DNA of 64,000 bases from Carnegiea gigantea. Taxonomy: Eukaryota; Streptophyta; Magnoliopsida; Caryophyllales; Cactaceae. The DNA is taken from positions 377,001 to 441,000 of the forward strand of contig JAKOGI010000446.1 of the NCBI GenBank assembly GCA_029747015.1, written 5' to 3'. The notes under the pieces are model-generated. The model did no database searches. It was not told the DNA's origin and saw only the letters and a program-made list of their open reading frames with translations. A program made the position numbers and the translations under genes. Shown here in pieces: positions 10,721 through 21,757 of this stretch. Position 1 is the stretch's first letter. Each line of letters starts with the position of its first letter.

Positions 10721-12602
10721 TTATATTCGGTTAATCCTATCCATAAATTGCTCGATGGACTGTTGTCTCTGCAGCCTCATCTCCTCGTTGAACTTCTTGA
10801 TGAAAGCTTCCACTCGGCGGTTCAAATCGTCCTGACTCGGCGACGGCTCCTTCTTCAGCCTGGATCCGGGGACAGGTGGCGGCGCGTAATTGGTGCGGTC
10901 GTTGAACGTCTCAGATTTCTTCACCGCCGGATCGTCAGATGAGGAGTCCAGGAAGTTGATGTCACGGCTGTGATTCTCCCACGTATCTGATTTTTTCAAA
11001 TGCCTTGTTAACGGCATGGCGCGGCCTTCCGTTATGGCTTTCCAAGTGTTCTCCAACGTCTCGTGTCTCTTTGGCTTCGCCACTCTCCTCAGTGCTTTTC
11101 CACCTGTTCAATGGACCCATTTATTAACAAAATAGTACGACAAAATAAATGATCTCTTTTTTTTAATCAAAGGAAAAGATAAATTAGTAAAAGGTGAAAA
11201 AAAATCAAGTAGTGCGATCACAATTTGCCTCCCTTTAGGTATAATCATCATTCATCATTCATCATTCATAACAATTTTTTTAAAAAATAAATTCAGTTCA
11301 GCCATGTTTAAAAAAAAAAAAAAGAGCTCAATTCATTAAAAATAAACTGAACTTATTTTACTTCAAGAACAATAATTTTAAAATTTAACGAAAGAAGCTC
11401 AATTAGTAAAGTAAGTTCAGTTTAATTTATATAAAATCCAACAAAATTAAATTAAAAATGAAAAGACCAAAGTCATAAAATTTTAGCTTTTAAATGGATA
11501 TTGATAATGACAAATTAGCTATAGCTCAACATTTGAACTACTTTTTTCCCCCTATTTTAATGTTCAATTTATCCCAAGCTAGTAGAAACAAAGTATGATT
11601 GGTGTAGCAGCTAATCATGTGAAAGTAAAATACGATTTAATTGCGCCGAATAAAACATCCTAAATACAGTTGCAAATTACACTGACTTGACTATAACTGC
11701 ATCTCCCCCCCCCCTTTTGATCAAGGACGACAACTGCATCTTAATCGTGATTAATCTAAAGTTCGAATTCAGTAAGCCGACAAACACAAACCAATACACA
11801 TCCGGTAAATTATAATCATATGTAAACAATTTGCTTAAATTTTAGATAAAAGTCTCACTACGATGTAGCAGTTTGCCTAAAAATCTTATATTTTTTTTCT
11901 TGTTGGACAACTCCAGAAGATCTGATCAAGCTTACCTTCGCCAGGACTAGCTTTCGCAGGTCGCCGATGGTGACCGAACCTCGATGACGCCGGCGGCCTC
12001 TCTGAGAAGAACTCCAACGGTACTGGCTGCTGCCTCGCCAACGGCGGTGTCCACATAGAAATCTCATCAGCAACAGACGACGATTCCTCAATCTCATCAC
12101 CGATTTCCGCTTCTGCAATCTCAAATTCCACCACCGGAGCCTTCACTTCCTCAACAATCCTGCTTTCTCTCGCCTCAATTTCCGCCGAAACCACTGATTT
12201 CACCACCTCAACATCCACATCCTTCACGGAAACGCCGCCGTAGTAGGAACCTTCGACCTCCGCGAGGGAGCCCGATCCAGACTCGTACAGAGAGAACTGC
12301 TCTGTTCGGACATGGTGCTGCGGCGGCGGCGCCATATTGGGAAGCGTATCTTCCGGTGACGGCGCGTGGTGTTGGTGCATACGGGAGGAGGCGGCGATGG
12401 TGATGATGATGCCGTTGATGATGACGTAGAGGTAAGGAGGTCGGAGCCAGGCGCTGAGGGTAGACCAGAGCGTAGGGAATTCGGAGGCGGAGGTGGCTAA
12501 GAGCGGATTCAAGGAGAGAGAGAGGAGAGCCACGATAAAGAGAGCTCCGGAAGATATGAGGATGATTTTGAGTGAGTGTATCAGAGTATTTACAGTCGCC
12601 AT
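10721..12602 (-). CDS. DUF4408/DUF761 membrane-anchored protein, two exons
   Basis: Exon 1 is 12602..11936 and exon 2 is 11103..10721. The 832-bp intron has a GAAG|GTAAGC donor and an AACAG|GTGG acceptor. Joining gives 349 residues with no frame break across the junction (phase 1). Residues about 10-32 and 53-72 are hydrophobic, matching the N-terminal DUF4408 region with two likely membrane segments. The middle is acidic and low-complexity with Glu/Val-rich stretches. The C-terminus carries KALRRV, then KRHETLENTWKAITEG, and ends in the DUF761 signature RRVEAFIKKFNEEMRLQRQ. These are plant-specific proteins of poorly defined function (cotton-fibre-expressed type). The start at 12602 precedes the first membrane segment and is about 95 bases from a TATA box. 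No defect is seen. Family assignment is from remembered motifs. Confidence 0.9.
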
Positions 12603-12697
12603 TTTTTGAGGGTAGAGGAAACGGGAGGAATTTTCTTGTTTGGGAGAGAGAGCGGCGAGGGCGATGAAGCACAGAGGACGGGTGGTGCTGGAGTGGA

Positions 12698-12706
12698 TTT
12701 TATATA
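12698..12706 (-). promoter_or_regulatory. TATA box of the DUF4408 gene
   Basis: CTATATAAA on the minus strand, about 96 bases upstream of the ATG at 12602, a normal spacing for a plant core promoter with a short leader. Confidence 0.7.
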
Positions 12707-12799
12707 GAGGTTGGGAAGGTGGGGCCCAAGGTGGGGTTTGATTGACGCGGTTTTTGTTGATTTGAACTTTTGAAGAATTAGCACCGTTGGATTAGGATC

Positions 12800-13970
12800 G
12801 GGTGGTGATGGAGTGGGGATCGGACGGTCGTCTTTGAACGATGATTTGGCGTTCAGCCTTTTAGCAGAGCAGAAAGTTACGCAAATTGGGGGGTTTTATA
12901 GATAGACGTGTATTGGAAATTTCTTCTTACTTAACGGGAAATTTAAAATGAAATACTTAAAATGAATTCTTTGTCTCTGCTCCTATTTTTTTATTATTTC
13001 AAGGAAAAAATATTTCCTTTTAGTTAAACATGAAAAATTCTTAGGGTTAATATCGAACAGATAACTCCTTTTTTTCAATCTTCGACTGTTTAACAAAAGA
13101 CAATCTAAAATAGAATGTGAATTTAAGCATAACATGAGTCACCTTTTATCTGATCTAATAATGTTGTGTTTCAAGAGTAGGTTTTACAAAATATTAATTC
13201 TTCTAGCTAAGATTTTTTGCCCCCAAATAAGGGTGTACGCGCCTTTTTTTTTGATAATGAAATATGTTGCCATTCAATTATAACATTACGTAAACATATG
13301 TGACAAATGCTAATAATTCACTTACACAATAAAGAATTTAGTAATTTAGTCACATCAATGTTTAATTTTTGGAGGGTTGATGTTATAAATATGATTATAA
13401 AATCACCAATATTAAACTTAACCTTTATCGCCTATTTAACATTTTAGTGATAAAAAATTTTCATTATTTTAACACTGTTATATTTATAGTATCCTATATT
13501 CCTATTGTCTCAAACAATTAAAAAAGAAGAGAAATCTTGCTTTAATAAATTTTCATATTTACAGCAGATTCCAAAAATGATTTTCAGGCAAATGGGTCCC
13601 TTTCCGCTATTTTCCATTTAAAAATTAAAAGAAAATCATGCTGGCTTGAAGTTGGAGTTTTTGAAGTCTTCGTCGTCACTTATGAGACGTCTCAGTATCA
13701 AGTGCAAGGTACTGAAACTTGAAGACAAAGGCGCCCTTTTCCTGGATTCCACTATCCATGCGAGCCCACCAGTTACAATGCAATCTCCCTCGGTTGGCTA
13801 ATTAAAATGCAACTCTTCCTCTGTGCAATTGGGAACAATATCTTTTCTAGCTTTGTTGTTATAAATAGACGTCTTCCAAAAAGGATTTGGTAAATACTAT
13901 GATGCAAATTTTTATGAAGTTAATTTGTACATAGTAATTTAAGTGAATAACATATTCGTTAGGAACTAAG
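12800..13970. other. Intergenic, DUF4408 promoter side
   Basis: AT-rich sequence upstream of the DUF4408 gene. Short GC-richer words occur near 13,640-13,790, but no gene or clear repeat boundary is seen. Confidence 0.45.
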
Positions 13971-13977
13971 TTTAAGG

Positions 13978-15012
13978 TAGTGTTTGGTTAAAGGGAAAAA
14001 ATTTCTTCATAAAATGATTTTCTAATTTTCCGTTGTTAGACACAATAGGGGATGAAAAACTAATTCCATGGAAAATAATTTTCTCCTCAATTGAGGAAAA
14101 TGATTTCCTTTTTAAGAAGACAGGAAGTCAATTTTCTCAATTCAACTCTTTAACAATATAGTCAGCTGAAATTTAGCCACAAAATTCAATTTCAACGGTC
14201 TAGATCGAAACTTGACTATATGATGAAAAAAATTAAAATAAACTCAAATTTAGATTTTGAACTCAAATTACTTTCATTTCGTCAACATTTATCTCCGCCA
14301 CGACAATTTAATCGATATTTTTGACCACTAAAACAATTCAGTTGATTCGTCACTAGAATAATTTCAACGTTTTGGATCGGAACTTTATCATCAGATAGAA
14401 AAGATTAAAATAAACTGAGATTCAAATTTTGAGCTCCGCATTCTTTCGTTTGGTCAACATTTTTTCCTACCACGACAATTCAATCGTTATTTTTCGCCAC
14501 TTAAACAATGCAGTCAATATTTTTCACCATTCGAACAATTTCAAGAGTTTGGATTGAAGCTTGATCATCGGATAGGAAATATTAAAATAGGCTCAAATCC
14601 AGATTTTGAGCACAACATTCCTCTATTTGGTAAACATTTTTCTCCATCGCGATAATTCAATCGATATTTTTTGCCACTTAAATAATTTAGTTAATATTTT
14701 TCGTCACGAAATCAGTTTCAATGGTTTGGATCGAAACTTGATTATTCAATATGAAATATTAAAAAAAGCTCAAATATGAATTTTAAGCTCCATATTCCTT
14801 CATTCTGTCAATATTTATCTCTACTATGACCATTCAGTCAACATTTTTTGCCACTTAAAAACTCAGTTGACGTTTTTTCTTTTTCCCATAGAAAACAATT
14901 TATTTTGTAACAAATAACGAAAAATGTGATATGAAAATTAATTTTCATTAGAAAAATATTTTTCTGGAAAATAATTTTCTGGGAAAATAATTTTTCTTCA
15001 AACCAAATACTA
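13978..15012. mobile_element. Non-autonomous DNA transposon with internal tandem repeat
   Basis: Left end TAGTGTTTGGTTAAAGGGAA pairs with the reverse-complemented right end TAGTATTTGGTTTGAAGAAA. Subterminal sequence on both sides is rich in GGAAAATNATTTTC words. The 1.03-kb interior has no transposase frame and is mostly a tandem repeat (listed separately). No clean TSD was found, so the superfamily is open (hAT-like ends). Confidence 0.65.
14184..14885. repeat. About 177-bp tandem repeat, four diverged copies
   Basis: The phrase TTTCAANGGTYTRGATCGAA recurs near 14,188, 14,361, 14,539 and 14,717. In each copy it is followed by a CTCAAAT segment, a GTCAACATTT segment and a CAATTYAATCGAT segment. 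Spacing is 173-178 bp, and copies differ by many substitutions, so the array is old. Confidence 0.8.
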
Positions 15013-16375
15013 TCTAAAAATGAAAAAATGAAGTTTTAATATGAAACATTAAAGTTTGACCCAAACGCTACAATGATGCCATGTTGAAAATCTCAAGCCA
15101 ACCTTCTCCTGCCCCGCTCATCCAAGCCCTCCTCTCTGCGTGGCTGAAATTCAGTAACTACCGTGAGCGCTTCCCCCTCGACGTCGCTAGCTGGTGCAAA
15201 TCTTGTTGATGGAGGCAGATCCCATGTCGGAGGCCTGTCGTCCGCCAGTGAGACTCGTGGTGCTGGTCATTGTTTTGCATAGTCTCCTCTTCCATCTAGT
15301 TATTTCTCTCTCTTTCGCCAATTTTTTCATATTGAGAAATTGAGGCCATGTTAAACTGATCAAGTTCACCATAATTTACCTTTTATTTTTTTTGCGAAGT
15401 CATAAATTCGAGGTTTTAAGTTGGATATTAATTAATTCTTGCGCGCCTAATATAGCAAGAAACTAATTTGAGGATCAAATCATTTGTAATTGTGCCATGC
15501 TAGGACTTTTTGGTTTGGTTCAGTGATAATGAAAACCTTATTAAAAAGAGCAAAAAAGAAAGATAGAGCAGAGCAGAGTACCTCTGATAAGAAATCCATT
15601 CAATTAGAGAACGATGTACGTTAATTTGTAAACCAAAACGCTGGAACGTAACTCTTTTCCACCTTCCACTTTTAAACAGGCATGTTTCATTGTTCATTTT
15701 TCCTTTTCTACATAAACTTAAAAGATGACATTGGTAAACCAGCTTATCATAGGATGCAACTGGACAGACAAGTAAACCTCGGGAAGAAGCTAATATAGTT
15801 TTTTTCCTTTAATCTAAGCATTATGCAGAATGGCAGACCGTGCATTTTCCGGTAATAATCTTCCTGGAAAATATGTAATACAGAGAAATAATGACAGATG
15901 ATTGCTCTTGCTGATTCTGGCAAATTGGACCAAAATTCACGCGAAAGCTCCATTGCCCATGCGGCCGTTAATTTCTTCAATACCACCACCTCCACATGGA
16001 CCCGAGTTCGTTGGGTATGCCGCGGCCTGTGTGCCATCTTCTACCCCCATGTATCACGATTCACTTAAATGTAGAGTAATAAATAGAATTCTCAAGTTGG
16101 TTTTGAGGATTTGGACCACCCACTCTTTTCAGTGTAAAAAACATTTTACCGCATTAACTCAATTAAAAATAACATCCATTTTATAATTCTCATCTAGGAT
16201 TCGTAGAATGAATGATGCACATAGAGTATTACATGAATCAGTTTCTTGCTTTGCTATGTGAAAACATTATTTTTATTTTAAAATGGTTTATTATTTATGG
16301 GTAAAATGTTGTATTCAAGTTTTATTACTGGTGTTTAAAAATATTTGTAATCAATAATTTGAACTAAAAATCCGC
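15013..16375. other. Intergenic, no assignable gene
   Basis: GC-richer patches at about 15,100-15,270 and 15,940-16,050 have codon-like composition but short frames that I do not recognise. They may be remnants of captured or decayed coding sequence. Confidence 0.4.
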
Positions 16376-16379
16376 TACC

Positions 16380-17035
16380 TAATCTGAATCTCGGGTACCC
16401 GAACTGGAATATTTGAAAATTTTGGTTTAGATACCCGAACCAATAATTTTTTTTAAGGCTATAGGTTTGAGTACGGTTCAGACATTTTGAGAATTTGGGT
16501 ACCAGAAAATTCAAAACGTTTTTTTGAATTTTTTGATTTTTTTGTATGTTATCTCTTCCCTGAAGGCTTTTTGTAAATCAAGTATTTCCAAATCCGAATA
16601 ACACAAGTACTTTTACTTCATTACGTTATTTTATTTGAATGCGTTGGGTATGAATATGATGTTATCAAACTTATGCCTGATGGAAGTGTTGACTAATTGA
16701 AATGTAAATAGTGATAAAATATCGGGTGATATTGTGATATTAGGTAATAATTTTAAGTGTAACTTGGCACAATATGACAACGTTTTATAGCATAAATAGA
16801 AATAATTATATTATAGATGCAATAAAATTATTAGGCATAGCATGAAAAAACTCACATTCTAGAAAAATGGGTTATTGGATAATCAAAAATCCGAACCAAA
16901 ATTTTCGGGTACCAGAATTCTGGTTACCTGAAAGTTTTGGCTCAAATATGGTTCACGGTTTTGCCGACACAAAACTTCGGGTATTCGAATCGAGATCTCC
17001 TTTGATTTAAGTACCCAAACCATGAACACCTCAAA
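16380..17035. mobile_element. Degenerate element rich in GGGTACCCGAA motifs
   Basis: CTCGGGTACCCGAACTGG near 16,391 and the inverted words CTTCGGGTATTCGAA and AGTACCCAAACCATGAACAC near 16,975-17,030 resemble hAT-like elements ending in GGTGTTCATGGTTTGGGTA. The left terminus is not identifiable. Confidence 0.45.
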
Positions 17036-17277
17036 TTTTATTCATGACGAAATGTTACACTAAAAGAACTCCATCCTTATAATTAATATTTGATAGTAGC
17101 TCATTTGCAACTTTAATTTAGGATAAAAACTAAACAAAAATTATAACACAAGCAAAAACAAATGCAATTTTAAGTGAAATCGTATTCATATCATAACCTA
17201 ATTATAAAATGTCCAAAGCCGTATAATAGATTAGTTCACATCTTTGTTGGGGACTTTTCCAGCCCATATCTTATTTT

Positions 17278-17403
17278 ACGTACTTTTCTGTGGCAACAGA
17301 ATTTTTTAAAAATTTCTCCAAACGACCTACACAGATAGGAAAAATAAAAAGAAAAAGAAAAGTTAGTACGTACTTTTCTGTGGCAACAGAATTTTTTTAA
17401 AAA
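17278..17403. repeat. Direct repeat of about 33 bp
   Basis: ACGTACTTTTCTGTGGCAAC followed by AGAATTTTTTAAA occurs at 17,278 and again at 17,367, separated by an A-rich spacer. It may be a slippage duplication. Confidence 0.7.
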
Positions 17404-17880
17404 GAAAACTGTCAATTTATGTAAATGCGACCGTTATCATTCAGCGGAGGGTACGGGATCCAGAAGGGTCCATGCAACCTGCACGTGCCGTCCCCACCCC
17501 TTTGCCGACCATTCTATCTCTTACTCTAATCTTTTTTCATGCAGTTCCACCCACCAATCCTAAAAGCCGTCTTTTCTGTTTGAAAAGCAGGTTAAAGACT
17601 CGCACTTGATATGACACAAAAATCCATCATCTAGCACTTTAACTTCAAATTTAAAATTCCAAGCCCTCACCCATGCAATGTGATTTCGATCGTTTGAATT
17701 TTCTTGCTTTTGTTGTTTGAGTGGAGAAGGATCGGCATTTGATGTCCTTTTCTTATTCTTCTACCATACAAGGAGTAGTTGAACTAAATTGAGGATGACT
17801 AAAAACTGACTATGCAATTTTTGATTGGATAAATATTGCATATATAGTATATTAGTTCATCACTTTTATGTCAGATAATA

Positions 17881-18300
17881 TATCGCCCATCCGGTTGTAC
17901 AAATACAATTATACAACCGGACCCACAAATTATCCATAAGGCGCACCACGTCCAAAAACAAAGAAAACCGTTGGATTTCGACTCACTAAAAATGTCCTAT
18001 AATTCACTAAAATATGCTGTTGTGCATCCAGTTTCGCTCACTAAAAATAATATGTAGCTCACTAAAATATTTTAGTGAGTCGAGACAAAGTTTTAGCGAG
18101 CTAGTACGTACTTTTAGTGAGCAGATATATCGAAACTAATGTATCTTATGTACGCAAGTTTCACTTAGTAAAAATACTATATAACTTATTAAATATGCTA
18201 TTGTACTAAAAAAAATTATTGTGAATATGAAAACTCACTAAACTATATTCTAGTTATTTATATTTTTTCAGTGAGTTATGATATTTATTTGCTGAGTTGT
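17881..18300. mobile_element. Partial copy of the TTTAGTGAG-motif element
   Basis: Begins with a hairpin end (CCGGTTGTA, 12-base loop, TACAACCGG) at about 17,891-17,920. It then repeats the order of the next element (18,301 onward): CTCACTAAAA motifs, an inversion point, TTTTAGTGAG motifs, then CTTAGTAAAAATACTATA. A perfect 22-bp palindrome lies at 18,058-18,079 (half-site CTCACTAAAAT). Confidence 0.65.
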
Positions 18301-19144
18301 TATATCATACAACCGATTGTACAGAAGTAATTGTACAATCGAATTTCAGCTTACTAAAAATGTATAGTTCACTAAAATACTTAGTGAACTGAGATACAAT
18401 TTTAGTGAGCTAATACATACTTTTAGTGAGCGGATATATCAAACCAATACATCTTATGTACTATAAGTTTCACTTAGTAAAAATACTATATAACTTATTA
18501 AAATGTACTATTGTACTAAAATAAATATTATTGTATATGTGAAACTTACTAAACTATATTTTAGTTGTCTATATATTTTTTTAGTGAGTTGTGACACATA
18601 TTTAGTAAGTTATGGCATACATTTAGTGAGTTGGACTACATTTAATTAATTCACTATATTTTTATTATACTCACAAAATATAATACAAACACCTTATGTC
18701 ATAGTAAAAAATGATTGAGCTGCAATATAACCCAAGAACTTGACAATATTATTTGTTGGCTACCTATACTATTCTTTTTAGTGAGTATACTATTTATTTA
18801 GAGAGTCATGATAGATATTTGGTATGCTATAAAATGTATTTTGTTACCAATATGATTTAGTGTGGAATACTAATCATTCATAATAAAAAATGAGTGAACA
18901 AACAATATAGTACACAATTTTAGTTAGCACATACACTTTTTTGGTCATATTTTGAGGTATGGTATATTTGCCTTTTAGTGAGTTATAACTTATATTTACT
19001 GAGTTATGACATATTTTTAGTGAGTTGGATTATATTTGTATTATACTCACTAAATATGTATAATATGAATGCACTTATGTCATAATAAAAGATGATATAA
19101 ATATTTTTTACTAATATTGTATTACTTATTAAATATATTATATA

Positions 19145-19325
19145 GCTTACGAATGCGTCTTTGCCTTTTGAAACACCAATAGAATTACACAAAATTCTAA
19201 CATAATCATCAATATCCACGGCCTTAGCAACAGAACGATCTAATGTAGATATGAAAAATGAAGTATCATCTGCAAAAACCATATGATTTTTATGGTGACC
19301 TATAACGCATAATTCGTGAGCACAA
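19145..19325 (-). other. Exon-like coding fragment inside the transposon
   Basis: On the minus strand an open frame of about 55 codons reads HHKNHMVFADDTSFFISTLD and continues to SKGKDAF. Codon composition is unlike the AT-rich surroundings. TTTTTGCAG (near 19,271) could be an acceptor and TTC|GTAAGC (near 19,147) a donor, which would make it one captured exon. The FADDT string resembles a non-LTR reverse-transcriptase box, but the context does not fit that family and I do not recognise the protein. It is not a functional gene. Confidence 0.4.
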
Positions 19326-19450
19326 TCTTCATTCTAGTGAGTCAAATGCTTGTGTTAGTGAGCAGAAATGCTCTATAGTGCAAGGTAATAGATTTTTTAT
19401 AGTGAGCTATTGTTTTCTCTATAGGCATAAGACTAATTATAGTAAGTACA

Positions 19451-20071
19451 TGTTAGGATTAATATTAGAGCAACAACAATAGCGGAAGCGATAGGATGAG
19501 TTAGAGATTCAGAAATCAAGTGAATAACAGAAAACAGAAATAAGAAGACAAGAGATTTAACGTGGAAAACCCAAATCGGGAAAAAACCACGGACGGCGAC
19601 AGCACCAGAACAATTCACTATGAGCAGGAAGAATACAACACAATCACAATCACCACAGTGATTTGATCTAAGAGCAGAATTACAATCTCTCTATTGTAAT
19701 CTCTCACAAAGTACTTCTACCTCTCAATGTATGTATGAGTACTGGAGATCAGGAGTTAATTAGATCCTAGGCTTGACCCCCTTTATATAGGGTCTAAACA
19801 GTAGGGGTTTTCCCTTTAAAGTAGAACCCTAGCCGCCAGGAGGAATCCCCCTCGGAGACAGAAACCCTAGCCGCCATCCGAAAGAGGCGGCGAAAAGACA
19901 CGTGGCACGACCGTGCCACGTGGCACGGTCACCCAGTGCCACATGGCACGGCACCCCCGTGCCAATTTTCTGCCTCCCTCGGCTTGGTGCTCCTTCGTCG
20001 TGGCACGTCCGTGTTCGCGCAGCGTCGTCCCACCGTGCCGGTACTCGAATTTTGGGTCATAAAACCCAACA
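19451..20071 (-). mobile_element. Copia-type solo LTR with perfect TSD
   Basis: This 621-bp sequence starts TGTTAGGATT, ends ACCCAACA, and is flanked by GTACA on both sides (19,446-19,450 and 20,072-20,076). On the minus strand it reads TGTTGGGTTTTATGACCC, has a CCTATATAAAGG box, and contains a GGGTTTTCCACGTTAAATC segment, a style common in plant Copia LTRs. No internal domain remains. A cluster of GTGGCACG palindromes lies at about 19,900-19,965. It interrupts the TTTAGTGAG element and is therefore younger. Confidence 0.88.
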
Positions 20072-21034
20072 GTACATTTGGTGAACAGAGAACTGATTGA
20101 TAAATACAAGCTCAATACAAGTAAGTTAAATGTATTTCTTTAGTGAGCCAACGACTATATTTAGTGAGCACATACCTCATATTAGTCAGCTGTTGTTTCT
20201 CATATGTACATAACAACAACGAAAATATCATTCGGAAAAACAACCATAACATTTATGCGCGAGTTATAATGCAACATCGGTGAGCACACAGGTCAACCCC
20301 AGTGAGCCAAACGCTTCTTTTAGTGAGCCAAAAACTGCTCTGTAGTACAGGACAACATATTTTTTTATTGTGAGCTAAATGTATACCTGTAGTGAGTCAA
20401 CGACTATATTAAGTGAGCATATAACTCATAACGGTGAGTTATCGTTTCTTGTATGTCACAAACCAAAATTTATATACAATGAATGCAATCCAGTTTAAAA
20501 ATCTTGAAATTAACTCATCAAAACGCAAAACTAACCAATACAACTTCCAATCTCGAAAACACAAGCAGAGATCGAAAAAACAATATCAAACTTGATGAAC
20601 AATTCTTGCTTGATGAAAATTCAACATGAATAGCGACGTTAAGATCAAACCCAACCATTCAATAATTGCTAAACACTGAAGTAATCGAAGCAACGAAGAG
20701 TAATCGAACAATGGGGAGAAAGAAAACCGCGATTTCAAAAAAGTGAGGAGTATGATTTTTTTTTTTTTAAAATGGTCAGGGCTCGGCAGTTGGATGACTC
20801 AAAACCTCTATTGGTACGTTCGGATGGACAATTGAGTTGTCCACCCCGTTGTATGATATAATTTGCGCTTTTATATAAGTAGTTATCTTTCTTCTTTGTT
20901 TTCTAAAACTAGTATATAGAGCACAGGATTTAAAATTTAAAAATATTTAGATATCACCAATTAGTAACAATATAGGAGGACAAAAAAAATAGATATTTGG
21001 TACCTAACTGATCATCAATTCCGTAATGTAAGTT

Positions 21035-21752
21035 TGTAACACTTCGAGTGTGGTTTAAAAAGATCGAAGTAACCACTTATATCATCAAAGGTGTACCTTC
21101 ATTTTCGGAAAGTCTACTCTTAAGAACTCCACAATTAAGCGTGCTTGTTGGGGAGCAATCTTGGGATGGGTGGCTTCCTGGAAAGTTTCTCAGGTAGCGT
21201 GTGAGCGAGGACGAAGCACTCCGGAAAGATTTGTGGTGATTTGTGAGGTCGGTCGACGATCCTTGAATCCATTATTGGTAAGATCCGCAACCAAGAGGGG
21301 TCGGGGCATTATAGATGGTATTAGAGATGACTCGCGACTATGAGTCATGCCAGTGGATAGAGAGCCCATGGGCAGTCACCCAGCGGGACAAAGATATTGG
21401 GTATGGACCACCGGTCAAGAGGACTCGTAAGTCGGTCGGTTAGTGAGGCACAACGAGGACGTAGTGCGCTTCAAGTGGGGGTGATTGTAACACCCCGAGT
21501 GTGGCTTAAAATGATCGAAATGACTATTTATATTACCAAATGTGCACCTTTCTTTTCGGGAAGTCCACTCTTAAAAACTCCACAATTAAGCGTGCTTGTT
21601 GGGGAGCAATCTTGGGATGGGTAACCTCCTGGAAAGTTTCTCAGACAGCGTGTGAGCCAGGACGAAGCGCGGCGGAAAGACTTATGGTGATTTGTGGGGC
21701 CATTCAACGATCCTTGAAGCCATTATTGGTAAGACCCGCGATCGAGAGGGGT
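21035..21752 (+). mobile_element. Cassandra-like TRIM retrotransposon with 5S rRNA-derived LTRs
   Basis: Two direct repeats, LTR1 about 21,035-21,313 and LTR2 about 21,486-21,752, flank a 172-bp interior. Both begin TGTAACAC. Both carry a segment close to the 3' half of plant 5S rRNA (AACTCCACAATTAAGCGTGC then GGGATGGGT and CCTGGAAAGT) at about 21,126-21,190 and 21,576-21,640. Just inside LTR1 is TGGTATTAGAG (21,316-21,326), one base off the initiator-Met tRNA primer site. A purine tract, AAGTGGGGGTGAT, precedes LTR2. These are the defining traits of Cassandra TRIMs (known family). LTR2 appears to lose its last bases at the start of the next element. No protein is encoded, as expected. Confidence 0.88.
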
Positions 21753-21757
21753 CCTAA

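Larger units (their letters stand above)
18301..20860. mobile_element. Large non-autonomous transposon packed with TTTAGTGAG motifs
   Basis: Left end TATATCATACAACCGATTG and right end (reverse complement) TATATCATACAACGGGGTG form imperfect inverted ends about 20 bp long, each followed by a small palindrome around CAATTGT/TAATTGTAC. At least 20 copies of a motif close to TTTAGTGAGY are scattered through it. Near the left end they appear as CTCACTAAAA and then switch strand. Clustered subterminal motifs are how CACTA and Ac/hAT transposases find their elements, so a DNA transposon is inferred. No transposase is encoded. A solo LTR (19,451-20,071) interrupts it, and an exon-like fragment lies at about 19,150-19,320. 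Superfamily unknown. Confidence 0.65.

Noticed and set aside
12208..12672. 154-residue frame rich in Arg/His/Pro on the minus strand
   Set aside because: Shadow of the DUF4408 exon 1 in another frame; its composition (RRRFR, HHQRHHHHHRR) is that of an out-of-frame translation.
19004..19282. FADDT motif read as LINE reverse transcriptase
   Set aside because: Only the five residues fit. The flanking residues and the context of a DNA-transposon motif array do not match a LINE, so it is kept as unassigned.
21122..21190. 5S rRNA gene
   Set aside because: Only the 3' half of 5S is present, in two copies at equal places of direct repeats with a primer site between: it is LTR sequence of a Cassandra-like TRIM.
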